From Falsiroseomonas tokyonensis (lineage in GTDB: Bacteria; Pseudomonadota; Alphaproteobacteria; Acetobacterales; Acetobacteraceae), in contig NZ_JAFNJS010000002.1 in NCBI RefSeq assembly GCF_019024325.1, positions 124,118-188,117 on the forward strand: a DNA stretch of 64,000 nt, in the 5' to 3' direction. Below, piece by piece: positions 16,404 to 24,629 of the stretch. The position numbers and the translations under genes are program-made. The notes beneath the pieces were generated by a model. The model searched no databases and was not told where the DNA came from. It saw only the letters and a list, made by a program, of their open reading frames with translations. Each line of letters begins with the position of its first letter. Positions within the stretch are counted from its first letter, which is position 1.

Positions 16404-17618
16404 ATGCGTCGCCTTCTCCTCGCCGCCCTGCTGCTTCCGCCGGCCGCCCTGGCCGAGACCCTCGACGGCATCTCCTTCGAGGCGCCGGCAGGCTGGCAGC
16501 GGCAGGAGCAGCGCGGCGGGCTGGTCTTCACACGGCCGCTGCCGGCCGAGCCCGGGCGCCGCGCCGCGCGGCCCGGCAATGCGATGATCGTGCTCCGCCG
16601 CCCAGGCCCCGCCACTGGGGATTTCGAGGCGGCGATGAATGGCTGGGCGCGCGCGCCGGAACAGCTGGCGGAGGCGCGCCCCCGCCGCCGCGATGGGGAG
16701 ACGTTGGAAGGCGGAAGGTTCCGCATCGAGGAACGCAGCGGCAGCCGCCCGACGCTCCGCGCCGTGCATATCGGGCTGGAACAGCAGGGCCGGCGCGTGC
16801 TGCTCGCGCTGCTGCTGGTGAACCCGCCGCGAGAGGCCGGGCGGGCGGCGCGCCAGGACTTCGCCGCCATGGTGCGATCGCTGCGCCTGAATGGCGATGG
16901 CCGCGGCTTCGTGCTGGATCCGCCACGTGGCGGCGGCGCGAAGCTGGAGGGGCATTTCACGCGCATGCAGACCGGCGTGGTGCCCAATGCCTTCGGCGGG
17001 ATGGATTTCCGCGCCGATATGCGCAGCCTGACCTTCTCGCCCGACGGGCTGTTCCGCAGCGACCCGCCCGCCGCCCAAAGCCTGGCGGAGGCCTGCGCCG
17101 CCGAACCGCGTGGCTGCGGCACCTATACGCTCTCGGGCGGCACCATCACGCTGCGCGAGGTGGAGGACGAATTCGGCCGCGTCAGCCGCCGCACCCTGCC
17201 CATCGCGCGGCAATCCAACGGCATCACGCTGGATGGCGCCAATTGGCGCCGCGTGGAGCCCTTCGCGCCCGGCACGCGGCTGGACGGGCTCTGGCGCCAT
17301 ACCTTCGCCAGCAGCGGCAGCACCGCCTTCTCCAGCGGCTCCGTCGCGGTGGAGCGCAGCCTGGCCCTGTCGCGCGACGGCAGCTATCGCCGCACCGGCT
17401 GGTCCGGTGCCAGCAGCACCTCCGAGGTCGGGGGCGGCCGCAGCGGCGTCACCACCAGCGCGCCGCGGCGCGACAGCAGCGGCCGCTACGAGCTTTCCGG
17501 CCATGTGCTGCTGCTGCGCGACGAGGCGGGGCGCGAGGAGCGGCTTTCGATCTTCCGCGGCGACCCCGATTCGGAAAACCTGCTGGTGATCAACGGTCAG
17601 AACTACCTTCGACGATGA
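16404..17618 (+). CDS. Exported protein of unknown function
   Basis: A 404-residue protein that I cannot place in a family. It begins with a clear signal peptide ([19 protein letters not shown], cut after the AlaLeuAla near residue 17), so it is periplasmic or surface-bound. The first 150 residues have the look of a PsbP/Mog1-like lipid or membrane-associated sandwich ([15 protein letters not shown], then a domain with MNGWARAPE). The second half contains two repeats built round LxGxW/TFSPDG beta segments, ending in [24 protein letters not shown]. It is separated by 60 bp from the ligase gene and 13 bp from the dehydrogenase gene that follows. Confidence 0.7.
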   Translation: MRRLLLAALLLPPAALAETLDGISFEAPAGWQRQEQRGGLVFTRPLPAEPGRRAARPGNAMIVLRRPGPATGDFEAAMNGWARAPEQLAEARPRRRDGETLEGGRFRIEERSGSRPTLRAVHIGLEQQGRRVLLALLLVNPPREAGRAARQDFAAMVRSLRLNGDGRGFVLDPPRGGGAKLEGHFTRMQTGVVPNAFGGMDFRADMRSLTFSPDGLFRSDPPAAQSLAEACAAEPRGCGTYTLSGGTITLREVEDEFGRVSRRTLPIARQSNGITLDGANWRRVEPFAPGTRLDGLWRHTFASSGSTAFSSGSVAVERSLALSRDGSYRRTGWSGASSTSEVGGGRSGVTTSAPRRDSSGRYELSGHVLLLRDEAGREERLSIFRGDPDSENLLVINGQNYLRR

Positions 17619-17631
17619 GAGGAGAAGCGCG

Positions 17632-18804
17632 ATGATCTCCAACCGCATGCCCATGCTGGACTTCGACCTGGGCGAGGAGATCGACGCGCTGCGCCACAGC
17701 GTGCGCGGCTTCGCCGAGGACCGCGTCGCCCCCATCGCCGCCGAGATCGACCGCACGGATGAATTTCCGCGCTACCTCTGGCCGGAGATGGGCGCGCTCG
17801 GCCTGCACGGAATCACGGTGGAGGAGGAGCATGGCGGCGCCGGCATGGGCTATCTCGCCCATTGCGTCGCGATGGAGGAGATCTCGCGCGCCAGCGCCAG
17901 CGTCGGCTTGAGCTACGGCGCGCATTCGAATCTCTGCGTCAACCAGATCCGCCGCAACGGGACGGAGGACCAGAAGCGGCGCTACCTGCCGAAGCTGATC
18001 AGCGGCGAGCATCTCGGCGCGCTGGCGATGAGCGAACCCTCCGCCGGGTCCGACGTGGTCTCGATGAAGCTGCGCGCGCAGAAACGCGGCGACCGCTGGG
18101 TGCTGAACGGCACCAAGCTCTGGATTACCAATGCGCATTACGCCGAGACGCTGGTGGTCTATGCCAAGACGGACCCCGAGGCCGGGCCGAAGGGCATCAC
18201 TGCCTTCCTGATCGAGCGCGATTTCGCGGGTTTCCGCCCCGCCCAGAAGCTGGACAAGCTCGGCATGCGCGGCAGCCCGACCAGCGAGCTGGTCTTCGAG
18301 GATTGCGAGGTGCCGGAGGAGAATGTGCTGGGCACGGTCGGTGGCGGCGTGCGCGTGCTGATGTCCGGCCTGGATTACGAACGCGCCGTGCTGGCCGCCG
18401 GCCCCATCGGCATCCTGCAGGCCTGCCTCGACCTGGTGGTGCCCTATATCCATGACCGCAAGCAGTTCGGCCAGGCGATCGGGGAATTCCAGTTCATCCA
18501 GGGCAAGGTGGCGGACATGTACACGGCGCTGAATGCCAGCCGCGCCTATGTCTATGCCGTGGCGCGCGCCTGCGACCGGGGACACGCCAGCCGCAAGGAT
18601 GCCGCCGGCGCCATCCTGTTTGCCGCGGAGGCCGCCACCAAGGCGGCGCTGGATGCCATCCAGATCCTCGGCGGCAATGGCTATATCAACGAATACCCGG
18701 CCGGGCGCCTGCTGCGCGACGCCAAGCTGTATGAGATCGGCGCCGGCACCAGCGAGATCCGCCGCCTGCTGATCGGCCGCGAGATCTTTCGCGAGACGGC
18801 GTAG
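17632..18804 (+). CDS. ivd: Isovaleryl-CoA dehydrogenase
   Basis: A 390-residue acyl-CoA dehydrogenase. The catalytic base sits in [16 protein letters not shown] (Glu250), the position used by isovaleryl-CoA dehydrogenases rather than the C-terminal Glu of short-chain enzymes. FAD-contact segments [15 protein letters not shown] and [17 protein letters not shown] and the C-terminal [35 protein letters not shown] are all present. It oxidises isovaleryl-CoA to 3-methylcrotonyl-CoA in leucine breakdown and passes electrons to ETF. Its usual partners (methylcrotonyl-CoA carboxylase) are not in the window. GAGAGGAG precedes the ATG. Confidence 0.93.
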   Translation: MISNRMPMLDFDLGEEIDALRHSVRGFAEDRVAPIAAEIDRTDEFPRYLWPEMGALGLHGITVEEEHGGAGMGYLAHCVAMEEISRASASVGLSYGAHSNLCVNQIRRNGTEDQKRRYLPKLISGEHLGALAMSEPSAGSDVVSMKLRAQKRGDRWVLNGTKLWITNAHYAETLVVYAKTDPEAGPKGITAFLIERDFAGFRPAQKLDKLGMRGSPTSELVFEDCEVPEENVLGTVGGGVRVLMSGLDYERAVLAAGPIGILQACLDLVVPYIHDRKQFGQAIGEFQFIQGKVADMYTALNASRAYVYAVARACDRGHASRKDAAGAILFAAEAATKAALDAIQILGGNGYINEYPAGRLLRDAKLYEIGAGTSEIRRLLIGREIFRETA

Positions 18805-18810
18805 CGCGCC

Positions 18811-18963
18811 TTACAGGCGGAAGTAGCCGGCCAGCGCCATGATGGTGAAGACGGTCAGGCCGGCGGTCGCGATGATCCAGGGCAGGTCCTGCTTGAAGGC
18901 CTCGCTCTTCGAATCGACGATCTTCCGACCCATGTGGTCGTGCGTCTCTTGCGTCTCGGACAT
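18811..18963 (-). CDS. Small single-helix membrane protein (50 residues)
   Basis: A 50-residue peptide on the minus strand: a polar, acidic then basic N-terminus (MSETQETHDHMGRK...), then one hydrophobic helix (WIIATAGLTVFTIMALAGYF, residues 29-48) and a two-residue tail. A GGGGAAG ribosome-binding site stands about 9 nt before ATG 18963. The helix near the C-terminus with a cytoplasmic N-terminal domain suggests a small bitopic subunit or tail-anchored regulator; the size is similar to tiny respiratory subunits, but I see no family-specific motif. It runs convergent to ivd and divergent from the rhodanese gene. Confidence 0.7.
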   Translation of the reverse strand: MSETQETHDHMGRKIVDSKSEAFKQDLPWIIATAGLTVFTIMALAGYFRL

Positions 18964-19077
18964 GATGTGATCTTCCCCTTGCTCAGTCCGCGCATGGCAG
19001 GGCGCGGTGCCTCATGGTTGTCCCGCAGCCGGCCAGACCCCATCCTCCCAAAATATCAAACTGACGGAGAGGAAGCC

Positions 19078-19494
19078 ATGCCCGGTGTTCCCGATGTAAC
19101 CCCCCGCGCCGCCTACCAGGCCCTGGCCGAGGATCCCGACGCCATGCTGGTGGACGTGCGCACCGACGCCGAATGGAACTTCGTCGGACTACCGGACCTG
19201 AACGAGATCGGCAAGCAGGTCACGCTGATCCCCTGGCAGGTCTATCCCAGCATGCAGGTCAACGGATCCTTCGTGGAGCAGCTGCACCGCGCCGGCGCCT
19301 CGCCCCTGTCCAAACTCTATTTCATCTGCCGTTCAGGCGCCCGCAGCCTGGCCGCCGGGCAGGCGGCGCAGCAGGGCGGTTTCCCGCATGCCTTCAACGT
19401 GGCCGATGGCTTCGAAGGCCCGGTGGATGCGGAAGGGCATCGCGGCGGCATGGCCGGCTGGAAGGCCGACGGCCTGCCCTGGCGGCAGCGCTGA
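19078..19494 (+). CDS. Rhodanese-like sulfurtransferase domain protein
   Basis: A 138-residue single-domain rhodanese: MLVDVRTDAEW is the CH2A-like motif, and the active-site loop CRSGARS carries the persulfide-forming Cys. An insertion after the first motif (VGLPDLNEIGKQVTLIPWQVYPSMQVNGSF) is typical of cytoplasmic bacterial rhodaneses. It would move sulfane sulfur to cyanide, thioredoxin or another acceptor. ATG 19078 is preceded by GGAGAGG. The DUF3237 gene follows 3 bp after the stop, so the two are probably co-transcribed. Confidence 0.9.
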   Translation: MPGVPDVTPRAAYQALAEDPDAMLVDVRTDAEWNFVGLPDLNEIGKQVTLIPWQVYPSMQVNGSFVEQLHRAGASPLSKLYFICRSGARSLAAGQAAQQGGFPHAFNVADGFEGPVDAEGHRGGMAGWKADGLPWRQR

Positions 19495-19497
19495 GCC

Positions 19498-19968
19498 ATG
19501 CCCATCGAACGGATGCCGTTGAACTCGGATTTCCTCTTCCGCCTGGAGCTGACGGTGGATGTCCCGCAGGTGATCGGCGCTGGTCCGATCGGCGAAAGGC
19601 GGGTGGCGCAGATCACCGGCGGGCGCTTCTCCGGCCCCGGCCTGGCCGGCAAGGTACTGCCGGGCGGGCAGGACTGGCTGGTGACGCAATCGGATGGCGG
19701 CACGCGGCTCGATGTCCGGGTGGTGCTGCAGGCCGATGACGGGCAGATGATCGGCGCCACCTACCAGGGCATCCGCCACGCCCCGCCCGAGATCGCCGCA
19801 CGCCTGGCCGCCGGGGAGGAATTGCAGCCCGGCAGCTACTACATGCGCGTCGCCATGCGCTTCGAGACCGGGCCAGGGCCGAATGAGTGGCTGAACCGGG
19901 TGCTGGCCGTGGGCGTCGGGCATCGCCCGGCCAGCGGTCCGGTCTATGACGTCTACGCCATCCTCTAA
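19498..19968 (+). CDS. DUF3237 family protein
   Basis: A 156-residue protein whose segments LFRLELTVDVPQVIGAGPIGERRVAQITGGRFSG and YYMRVAMRFETGPGPNEWLNRVL match the DUF3237 beta-barrel family. The family has no established biochemical role; members occur beside aromatic and organic acid catabolic genes. No signal peptide. It starts 3 bp after the rhodanese gene and its last 4 bp overlap the end of the convergent dioxygenase alpha-subunit gene. Confidence 0.85.
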   Translation: MPIERMPLNSDFLFRLELTVDVPQVIGAGPIGERRVAQITGGRFSGPGLAGKVLPGGQDWLVTQSDGGTRLDVRVVLQADDGQMIGATYQGIRHAPPEIAARLAAGEELQPGSYYMRVAMRFETGPGPNEWLNRVLAVGVGHRPASGPVYDVYAIL

Positions 19969-20582
19969 TCCTCGAAGAAGGGCGTTTCCGTCGCGGCGTC
20001 GCCGCGCAGCAGCAGGTCCAGGCTGAAGCGCGGCGCGCCATCCTCCGCCAGCCCATCGGGCTGGGCCACCAGCAGCGGGCGCAGCGCCTCCGGCAGGCTG
20101 GCCAGCACCGGGTCCGCCGCATTGGCCTCGGCGAAGGCGGGCAGGAAGATGGTGGTGGCGAGCCGCCCCATGATGCCGCTGCCGATGATCGCCAGGTTGA
20201 TGTGTGGCGCGCGCGGGCCGGTCGCATCCCGATAGGCGCCGGGGATGATGGTGCGGAAGGCGAAGCGGCCCTCCGCATCCGTCCAGGCGCGGCCCCAGCC
20301 ATGGAAGCCGGGATCCGCCTGCTGCCAGTCCGGGTCCCGCGGATGGCGGAAGCGGCCCGCCGCATCGGCCTGCCAGGCCTCCAGCACCGCATTCACGCAA
20401 GGCCCGCCGCCTTCCTGCAGCACGCGGCCGGTGAGCCACATGGGCGCGCCCTGCGCCGTGGGCGGTGCATCGGGCGCCATGCGCGTCAGGTCGTTGTCGC
20501 CCTCCCGGAAGAAGGTGTTGGGGAAGAAGGGGCCGATGGTGGCCCAGGCGGTGGGCACCAGCGGGGCGTTGGGGCGGCTCAC
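19965..20582 (-). CDS. pcaG: Protocatechuate 3,4-dioxygenase alpha subunit
   Basis: A 205-residue intradiol dioxygenase subunit: WATIGPFFPNTFF at the start, GRVLQEGGGPCVNAVLEAWQADAAGRF, GWGRAWTDAEGRFAFRTIIPGAY and PHINLAIIGSGIM. As in other alpha subunits the metal ligands of the beta subunit are not all present (only one His in the PHINL segment, and Phe where the first ligand Tyr would be). It pairs with the beta subunit to cleave protocatechuate to 3-carboxy-cis,cis-muconate with O2. The start overlaps the end of the beta-subunit gene by 4 bp. No other pca pathway gene is present nearby. Confidence 0.9.
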   Translation of the reverse strand: MSRPNAPLVPTAWATIGPFFPNTFFREGDNDLTRMAPDAPPTAQGAPMWLTGRVLQEGGGPCVNAVLEAWQADAAGRFRHPRDPDWQQADPGFHGWGRAWTDAEGRFAFRTIIPGAYRDATGPRAPHINLAIIGSGIMGRLATTIFLPAFAEANAADPVLASLPEALRPLLVAQPDGLAEDGAPRFSLDLLLRGDAATETPFFED

Positions 20583-21283
20583 AGCGGCGGAGTCGCGTGG
20601 CGGCCACGCAGCACCAGGTCATGCGTGTAGCCGAGCCAGTCACCCGCGATCTCCGTGGGCAGCACGCTGGCGGCGATGCAGCGCGCGCGCGCCGCCAGGT
20701 CCGGCACGGAGTTCAGGATGCGGTCCAGCCCGTTCAGCGGATCGCCCGGGAAATACATCTGCGTCACCAGCCGCATCAGCGAACCCGGGCCGAGGACCGA
20801 GATATGGATATGCGGCGGCCGCCACCAGCGGCCGCTATCCGGCACCGGATAGGCGCCTGGCTTGATGGTGAAGAAGCCGTAGCGCCCTTGCGCGTCGCTG
20901 CGCGTGCGGCCATTGCCGATGAAATTTGGATCGAGCGGCGCGTCGCGCTGGTCGATCGGGTGGAAGTAGCGGCCCCCCGCATTGGCCTGCCACAGCTCCA
21001 CGATGGCGCCCGCCACCGGCCGCCCATCCTCGTCCAGCACCCGCCCGCCGACATGGATCAGCTGCCCCTGCGCCGCCCGCCCGGGCGCCAGCATCGCCAG
21101 GTTGTCATCCCCCGGCCGCAGTTTTTGCGAGAGGTCCAGCGGACCGGTCAGCTCCGTCCGCGTCAGCACCCGCCGGAACGGCGCGCGGGCCGGGTTGCGG
21201 CGCTGCGTGTTCGGGTAGCCCGGGATCGGCACCACCGGCTGCGTCGCCGGGTCCAGCGGGTCGAAGCGGTCCGGATGCTGCAT
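20579..21283 (-). CDS. pcaH: Protocatechuate 3,4-dioxygenase beta subunit
   Basis: A 234-residue catalytic subunit. Counting from ATG 21283, the non-haem Fe(III) ligands are visible as Tyr106 (GGRYFHP), Tyr145 (KPGAYPVPD), His158 and His160 (RPPHIHISVLG). The sequence GGRYFHPIDQRDAPLDPNF and the WWRPPHIH block are strongly protocatechuate-type. I preferred the ATG at 21283 over a GTG one codon upstream because GGGAGGA is then 7 nt away; that ATG shares its A with the TGA stop of the ATP-grasp gene, so beta, alpha and the CoA-ligase subunit form one operon. The product is cytoplasmic. Confidence 0.92.
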   Translation of the reverse strand: MQHPDRFDPLDPATQPVVPIPGYPNTQRRNPARAPFRRVLTRTELTGPLDLSQKLRPGDDNLAMLAPGRAAQGQLIHVGGRVLDEDGRPVAGAIVELWQANAGGRYFHPIDQRDAPLDPNFIGNGRTRSDAQGRYGFFTIKPGAYPVPDSGRWWRPPHIHISVLGPGSLMRLVTQMYFPGDPLNGLDRILNSVPDLAARARCIAASVLPTEIAGDWLGYTHDLVLRGRHATPPL

Positions 21284-22422
21284 CACGCTGTCCTCCCGGG
21301 GCGGATTGCTGCCGCCAATTGTCGCACCAGCGCATGCGGATCGGCCTCCAGCGCTGTCACGCCCACCGCGGCCAGCTCCGCCGCCGCCTGCGCCATGGAA
21401 TAGCCCGCCAACGCCGCATGTCCCGCCGCCAGCCCGACGAACAGCGGCTTCGGCGAGGGCCGTTCGCGCAGTGAGGCCGCCAGCGCCTCCACCCGCCCGC
21501 GCAAGGGGCGGGAGGCGAGGGTGGTGTAGAACAGCACCGCCTCGATCTCCGGCCGCTGCGCCATCTCGAAGGCGATGGCGAAGCGCTGCGGCGCGGTCTC
21601 CGCCGGGCCGCCCTGGGCATTGTCCATGAAGCAGGCCGCGGGGCAGCCGGCATCGCCCAGAAGGTCCAGCATCATCATGCCGAGACCCGCCCCGGCGGTG
21701 ACCATCGCCACGCGCCCGCCAGGGATCTCCACCATCTGGAAGCCCTCATCCCGCGCCCGGCGCTCCAGCGGCGTCATCGCCGCGGCCTCCAGCCCCGCCG
21801 AGAGCGCCGTCGCCTCCGCATCGTGCCGGAACCCTGCCGCCTCATCCCGCACCGCTTTGCAGTCGCAGGCCACCAGTCTGCCATCAGCGAGCCGCGCCAG
21901 CGGGTTGATCTCCAGGCTTTCGAGATCCTCCGCCACCATCACCCGCGCCAGCCGCACCACCATCCGCGCCAGCCGTGCCGCCAGATCCGGCGCGAAGGCG
22001 CCGCGCAGCATCCGCAGGCTGTCCGCCAGCGCCGCCGCGGCTTCCGGTGCCACATGCCAGCGCAGCGGCGGCGCGCCCGCCTCCACCTCCACGCCACCCT
22101 CCGGCGCACAGAGCACCTCGATGGCCTGCGCCGTGCCATCGACCCGCAGCGCCAGGAAGATCTCCTGCGCGATCGGCACCGGACGCTCCAGCAGCAGCGG
22201 CGCCGCGGCATCGCCCAGCCGCGCGCGAATGTCCTGCGCCAAGGCCGCGGGCGCTCCCCGCTGCACCAGGCCGCGCTTGCCGCGCCCGCCCTCCAGCACC
22301 TGCGCCTTCACCACGGCGTCGTCCCAGCCGGGCCGCAGCGCCTCCCGCAGCAGCACCCCCTCCGGCACCGCCAGGCCATGACGCCGGAGCGCCGTCTTGC
22401 CGTCCCACTCCGTCAGCCGCAT
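21283..22422 (-). CDS. Succinyl-CoA synthetase beta-like ATP-grasp subunit of an acyl-CoA ligase
   Basis: A 379-residue ATP-grasp protein. MRLTEWDGKTALRRHGLAVPEG is the usual start of SucC-type subunits, VVKAQVLEGGRGKRG is the Lys/Gly-rich ATP loop and VAEDLESLEINPLARLADGRLVACDCK carries the metal-binding Glu/Asn. The C-terminal CoA-ligase domain has AGAGLGMMMLDLLGDAGCPAACFMDNAQGGP. The sequence diverges from true SucC, so the acid may not be succinate; malate, citrate-type or other diacids are possible. It is the first gene of the pcaHG operon and is divergent from its probable alpha partner. I used the ATG at 22422; a GTG at 22491 would run into the divergent gene. Confidence 0.82.
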   Translation of the reverse strand: MRLTEWDGKTALRRHGLAVPEGVLLREALRPGWDDAVVKAQVLEGGRGKRGLVQRGAPAALAQDIRARLGDAAAPLLLERPVPIAQEIFLALRVDGTAQAIEVLCAPEGGVEVEAGAPPLRWHVAPEAAAALADSLRMLRGAFAPDLAARLARMVVRLARVMVAEDLESLEINPLARLADGRLVACDCKAVRDEAAGFRHDAEATALSAGLEAAAMTPLERRARDEGFQMVEIPGGRVAMVTAGAGLGMMMLDLLGDAGCPAACFMDNAQGGPAETAPQRFAIAFEMAQRPEIEAVLFYTTLASRPLRGRVEALAASLRERPSPKPLFVGLAAGHAALAGYSMAQAAAELAAVGVTALEADPHALVRQLAAAIRPGRTA

Positions 22423-22466
22423 CGTGACGCCCAACCGCCCGTCGCCAAAAAACCCGTCCGAGACGA

Positions 22467-23327
22467 ATGAACCCAAGCTTCCTGCACGCACCGCCGCGGC
22501 GCGTCGTCATCATCAACCCGACGGGACGCTACGCAAGTGCCCAGGTCGCCGCCATGCGCGCCGCCGGCACCGCCCTTATCGCCGGCATCGCCCCCGGCCG
22601 CGGCGGCACCACGCTGGACGGGCTGCCGCTGCTCGACGACCTCTCCCAACTCGATGCCCCCGCCGACGCCGCCGTGCTCTACACCCCACCCGAGGGCGTG
22701 CTCGACGCCGTCCGCGCCTGCATCGCCGGACGCATCCCTCTCATCGTCGCCGCCGCCGAATACGTGCCGGTGCACGACAGCCTGAAAGCCGCCCAGGAAG
22801 CCCGCGCCGCCGGAAGCTGGCTCATCGGGCCCAACACCCTCGGCCTCTGCATCCCCGGCCAGACCCTGCTCGGCTCCATCGCCCCGGAATTCTGCACCCC
22901 GGGCCACATCGCCCTGCTCTGCCGCAGCGGCACCCTGACCCTGGCGCTCGCCCGCCTCCTCACCGAAGCCGGCCTCGGCCAGTCCGCCGTCATCCATATG
23001 GGCGGCGACCTCGTCATCGGCCGCAACCCGCACGAATACCTGGCTCCCCTGGCCGCGGACCCGAACACCCGCGCCATCCTCCTCTGCGGCGAACTCGGCG
23101 GCGACAAGGAATACGCCCTGGCCGAGGCACTCCCCACCCTCAACAAGCCCCTCATCGCCCTCATCATGGGCCGCCACGCCCCCGCCGGCACCCGCATGGG
23201 CCACGCCGGCGCCCTTGCCGGCGCCGACCGCGAAACCGCGCACGCCAAGCTGGACGCCCTGCGCCAGGCCGGCGCCATCGCGGTCGAGAGGCCGGAGCAG
23301 GCGGTCGCGGCCCTGGCGGAGTTGTAG
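22467..23327 (+). CDS. Succinyl-CoA synthetase alpha-like (CoA-binding, phospho-His) subunit
   Basis: A 286-residue protein with the SucD order: CoA-binding Rossmann part (VVIINPTGRYASAQVAAMRAAGTALIAGIAPGRGG), the linker AAEYVPVHDS, SWLIGPNTLGLCIPG, and the phosphohistidine loop RMGHAGALAG with His246. It should combine with the ATP-grasp subunit starting only 44 bp away on the other strand to make acyl-CoA from an acid, ATP and CoA (or the reverse). Alpha and beta subunits are normally co-directional; divergent arrangement is unusual. It may supply or consume CoA esters made downstream of protocatechuate cleavage; that is inference. Confidence 0.85.
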   Translation: MNPSFLHAPPRRVVIINPTGRYASAQVAAMRAAGTALIAGIAPGRGGTTLDGLPLLDDLSQLDAPADAAVLYTPPEGVLDAVRACIAGRIPLIVAAAEYVPVHDSLKAAQEARAAGSWLIGPNTLGLCIPGQTLLGSIAPEFCTPGHIALLCRSGTLTLALARLLTEAGLGQSAVIHMGGDLVIGRNPHEYLAPLAADPNTRAILLCGELGGDKEYALAEALPTLNKPLIALIMGRHAPAGTRMGHAGALAGADRETAHAKLDALRQAGAIAVERPEQAVAALAEL

Positions 23328-23347
23328 GGCGCGCGGGTGGTGCGAGA

Positions 23348-23550
23348 GGGGCTTTGCCCCCCTCGCGCTCCCCCCACGAAGGGTCAGTGGACCCTTCGAA
23401 CCCCGGTATGGAGGAGCAGGGGGGAGGAGGGGCATCGCGGGCGTGCCGGGACAGGCGGTTGCGCCGCGCCCCTCCTCCCCCCTGCTCCTGAATGGGATTC
23501 CAAAGGGACCACTGTCCCTTTGGTGGGGGGCGCCGGGGGGCAAAGCCCCC
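23348..23550. repeat. 203-bp nested palindrome (REP-like intergenic element)
   Basis: Three nested inverted repeats share one centre. Outer arms: GGGGCTTTGCCCC at 23348 against GGGGCAAAGCCCC ending near 23549. Inner arms: AGGAGCAGGGGGGAGGAGGG(GC) at 23412-23433 against its perfect 22-bp reverse complement at 23468-23489. Between them each side has its own small hairpin: GAAGGGTC-ACTG-like/GACCCTTC around 23378-23398 and CAAAGGGAC...GTCCCTTTG around 23503-23522. No coding frame is convincing. It lies between the convergent ends of the CoA-ligase and Bug genes, where it could act as a bidirectional terminator or be a mobile repeat. Confidence 0.75.
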
Positions 23551-23572
23551 TGGCAACCACCCGCGCCGACCC

Positions 23573-24568
23573 TCACTCCGTCCGGATCCCCGCCCGCTGC
23601 ACCACCTCTCGCCACTGTGGCACTTCCTTGCGCAGGCGGTCGGCCAGGCGGGTGGGGCCGTCGAGCAGCAGTTGTGCGCCGCTTTCTTCCATGCGGGTGG
23701 CGAGGGGGGTGCCGCGGGCGAGGGGGGCGACTTCGCGGGCCAGGCGGTCGACCACTTCGGGTGGTGTGTTGCGGGGGCCGAACATCGCGTACCAGATGCT
23801 CATGTCGTAGCCGGGCACGGCTTCGGCGATGGCCGGGGTATCGGGCAAAGCGGGGCTGCGGGTGCCGCTGGTGACGGCGATCGCTTTCAGGCGGCCGTCG
23901 CGGACGTGGATCAGGGCTTCGATGGTGCCGATCACCAGCAGGTCGGTATCGCCGGCGTAGAGGGCGTTGATGGCCTGGCCGGCGCCGCGATAGGGCACGT
24001 GCAGCAGGTCGATGCCGGCGCGCACGCCGAGCAGGGCGCCGCCGAGATGGGTGGTCGCGCCGACGCCGGAGGATGCGTAGCTGATGGCGCCGGGCCGGGC
24101 TTTGGCGCGGGCGATCAGGTCCGCCAGGTCCTTGATCGGGTGGTCGGGTTTCGCCAGCAGCACCATGGGCGCTTCGCTGACCATGGTGATCGGCACCAGG
24201 TCGCGGAACGGGTCGTAGCCGGGGTTGGACATCAGCGCCGGCACGATGGCGACGGAGGAGGTGGTGAAGAGCAGCGTGTGCGGGTCGTTGGCCTGCACCA
24301 CGGCCTGCACGCCCAGCGCCCCGCCGGCGCCGGGCCGGGTTTCCACCACCACGGGCTGGCCGAGTGTGTGGCCGAGCGAATCCGCGATGAATCGGGCCGG
24401 CACTTCCACCGGGCCGCCGGCGGCGAAGGGCACGATGAAGCGGACCGGCCGGCTGGGCCAGGCGGCCTGGGCGCGCGCGGGCCTGGTGAGGAAGGGCAGC
24501 CCGAGCGTGGCGAGGCCAAGCCCGGCCAGGCTGTCCCGGCGGGTGATGCGCATGGTTTTCGTCTCCAT
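23573..24568 (-). CDS. Bug/TctC-family periplasmic solute receptor
   Basis: A 331-residue tripartite-tricarboxylate-transporter receptor. N-terminus ITRRDSLAGLGLATLGLPFL is a twin-arginine-like signal ending ARAQA; the mature part shows WPSRPVRFIVPFAAGGPVEVPARF, SYASSGVGATTHLGGALL and HVPYRGAGQAINAL, the two lobes that clamp a carboxylate. No TctA/TctB permease is adjacent, as usual for Bug orphans. ATG 24568 is used; ATG 24553 is a shorter alternative. It is divergent from a CoA-transferase gene and the shared 61-bp gap has two dyads, suggesting joint control by the acid. Confidence 0.92.
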   Translation of the reverse strand: METKTMRITRRDSLAGLGLATLGLPFLTRPARAQAAWPSRPVRFIVPFAAGGPVEVPARFIADSLGHTLGQPVVVETRPGAGGALGVQAVVQANDPHTLLFTTSSVAIVPALMSNPGYDPFRDLVPITMVSEAPMVLLAKPDHPIKDLADLIARAKARPGAISYASSGVGATTHLGGALLGVRAGIDLLHVPYRGAGQAINALYAGDTDLLVIGTIEALIHVRDGRLKAIAVTSGTRSPALPDTPAIAEAVPGYDMSIWYAMFGPRNTPPEVVDRLAREVAPLARGTPLATRMEESGAQLLLDGPTRLADRLRKEVPQWREVVQRAGIRTE

Positions 24569-24576
24569 CCCTTACC

Positions 24577-24613
24577 GTTGACAGCATCAACCACTTGCGC
24601 CCAGAAGCGCAAG
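24577..24613. promoter_or_regulatory. Two dyad operators between divergent Bug and CoA-transferase genes
   Basis: The 61-bp gap between start codons holds two inverted repeats: GTTGA-CAGCA-TCAAC (24577-24591) and CTTGCGC-CCAGAA-GCGCAAG (24594-24613). Their sizes suit a dimeric regulator (GntR, IclR or LysR class) acting on both promoters. No regulator gene is adjacent, so the protein is unknown. Confidence 0.45.
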
Positions 24614-24629
24614 CGTTGAGGAGGCGGCC

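Noticed and set aside
15165-17756. Minus-strand frame of 863 codons opposite a ligase gene and an exported gene
   Set aside because: No domain signatures, biased to Ala/Arg/Gly/His, and opposite real genes with full active sites or a signal peptide.
23348-23550. CRISPR-like array
   Set aside because: The repeated arms are inverted, not regularly spaced direct repeats, and no spacers or cas genes are present. No CRISPR array was seen anywhere in the window.
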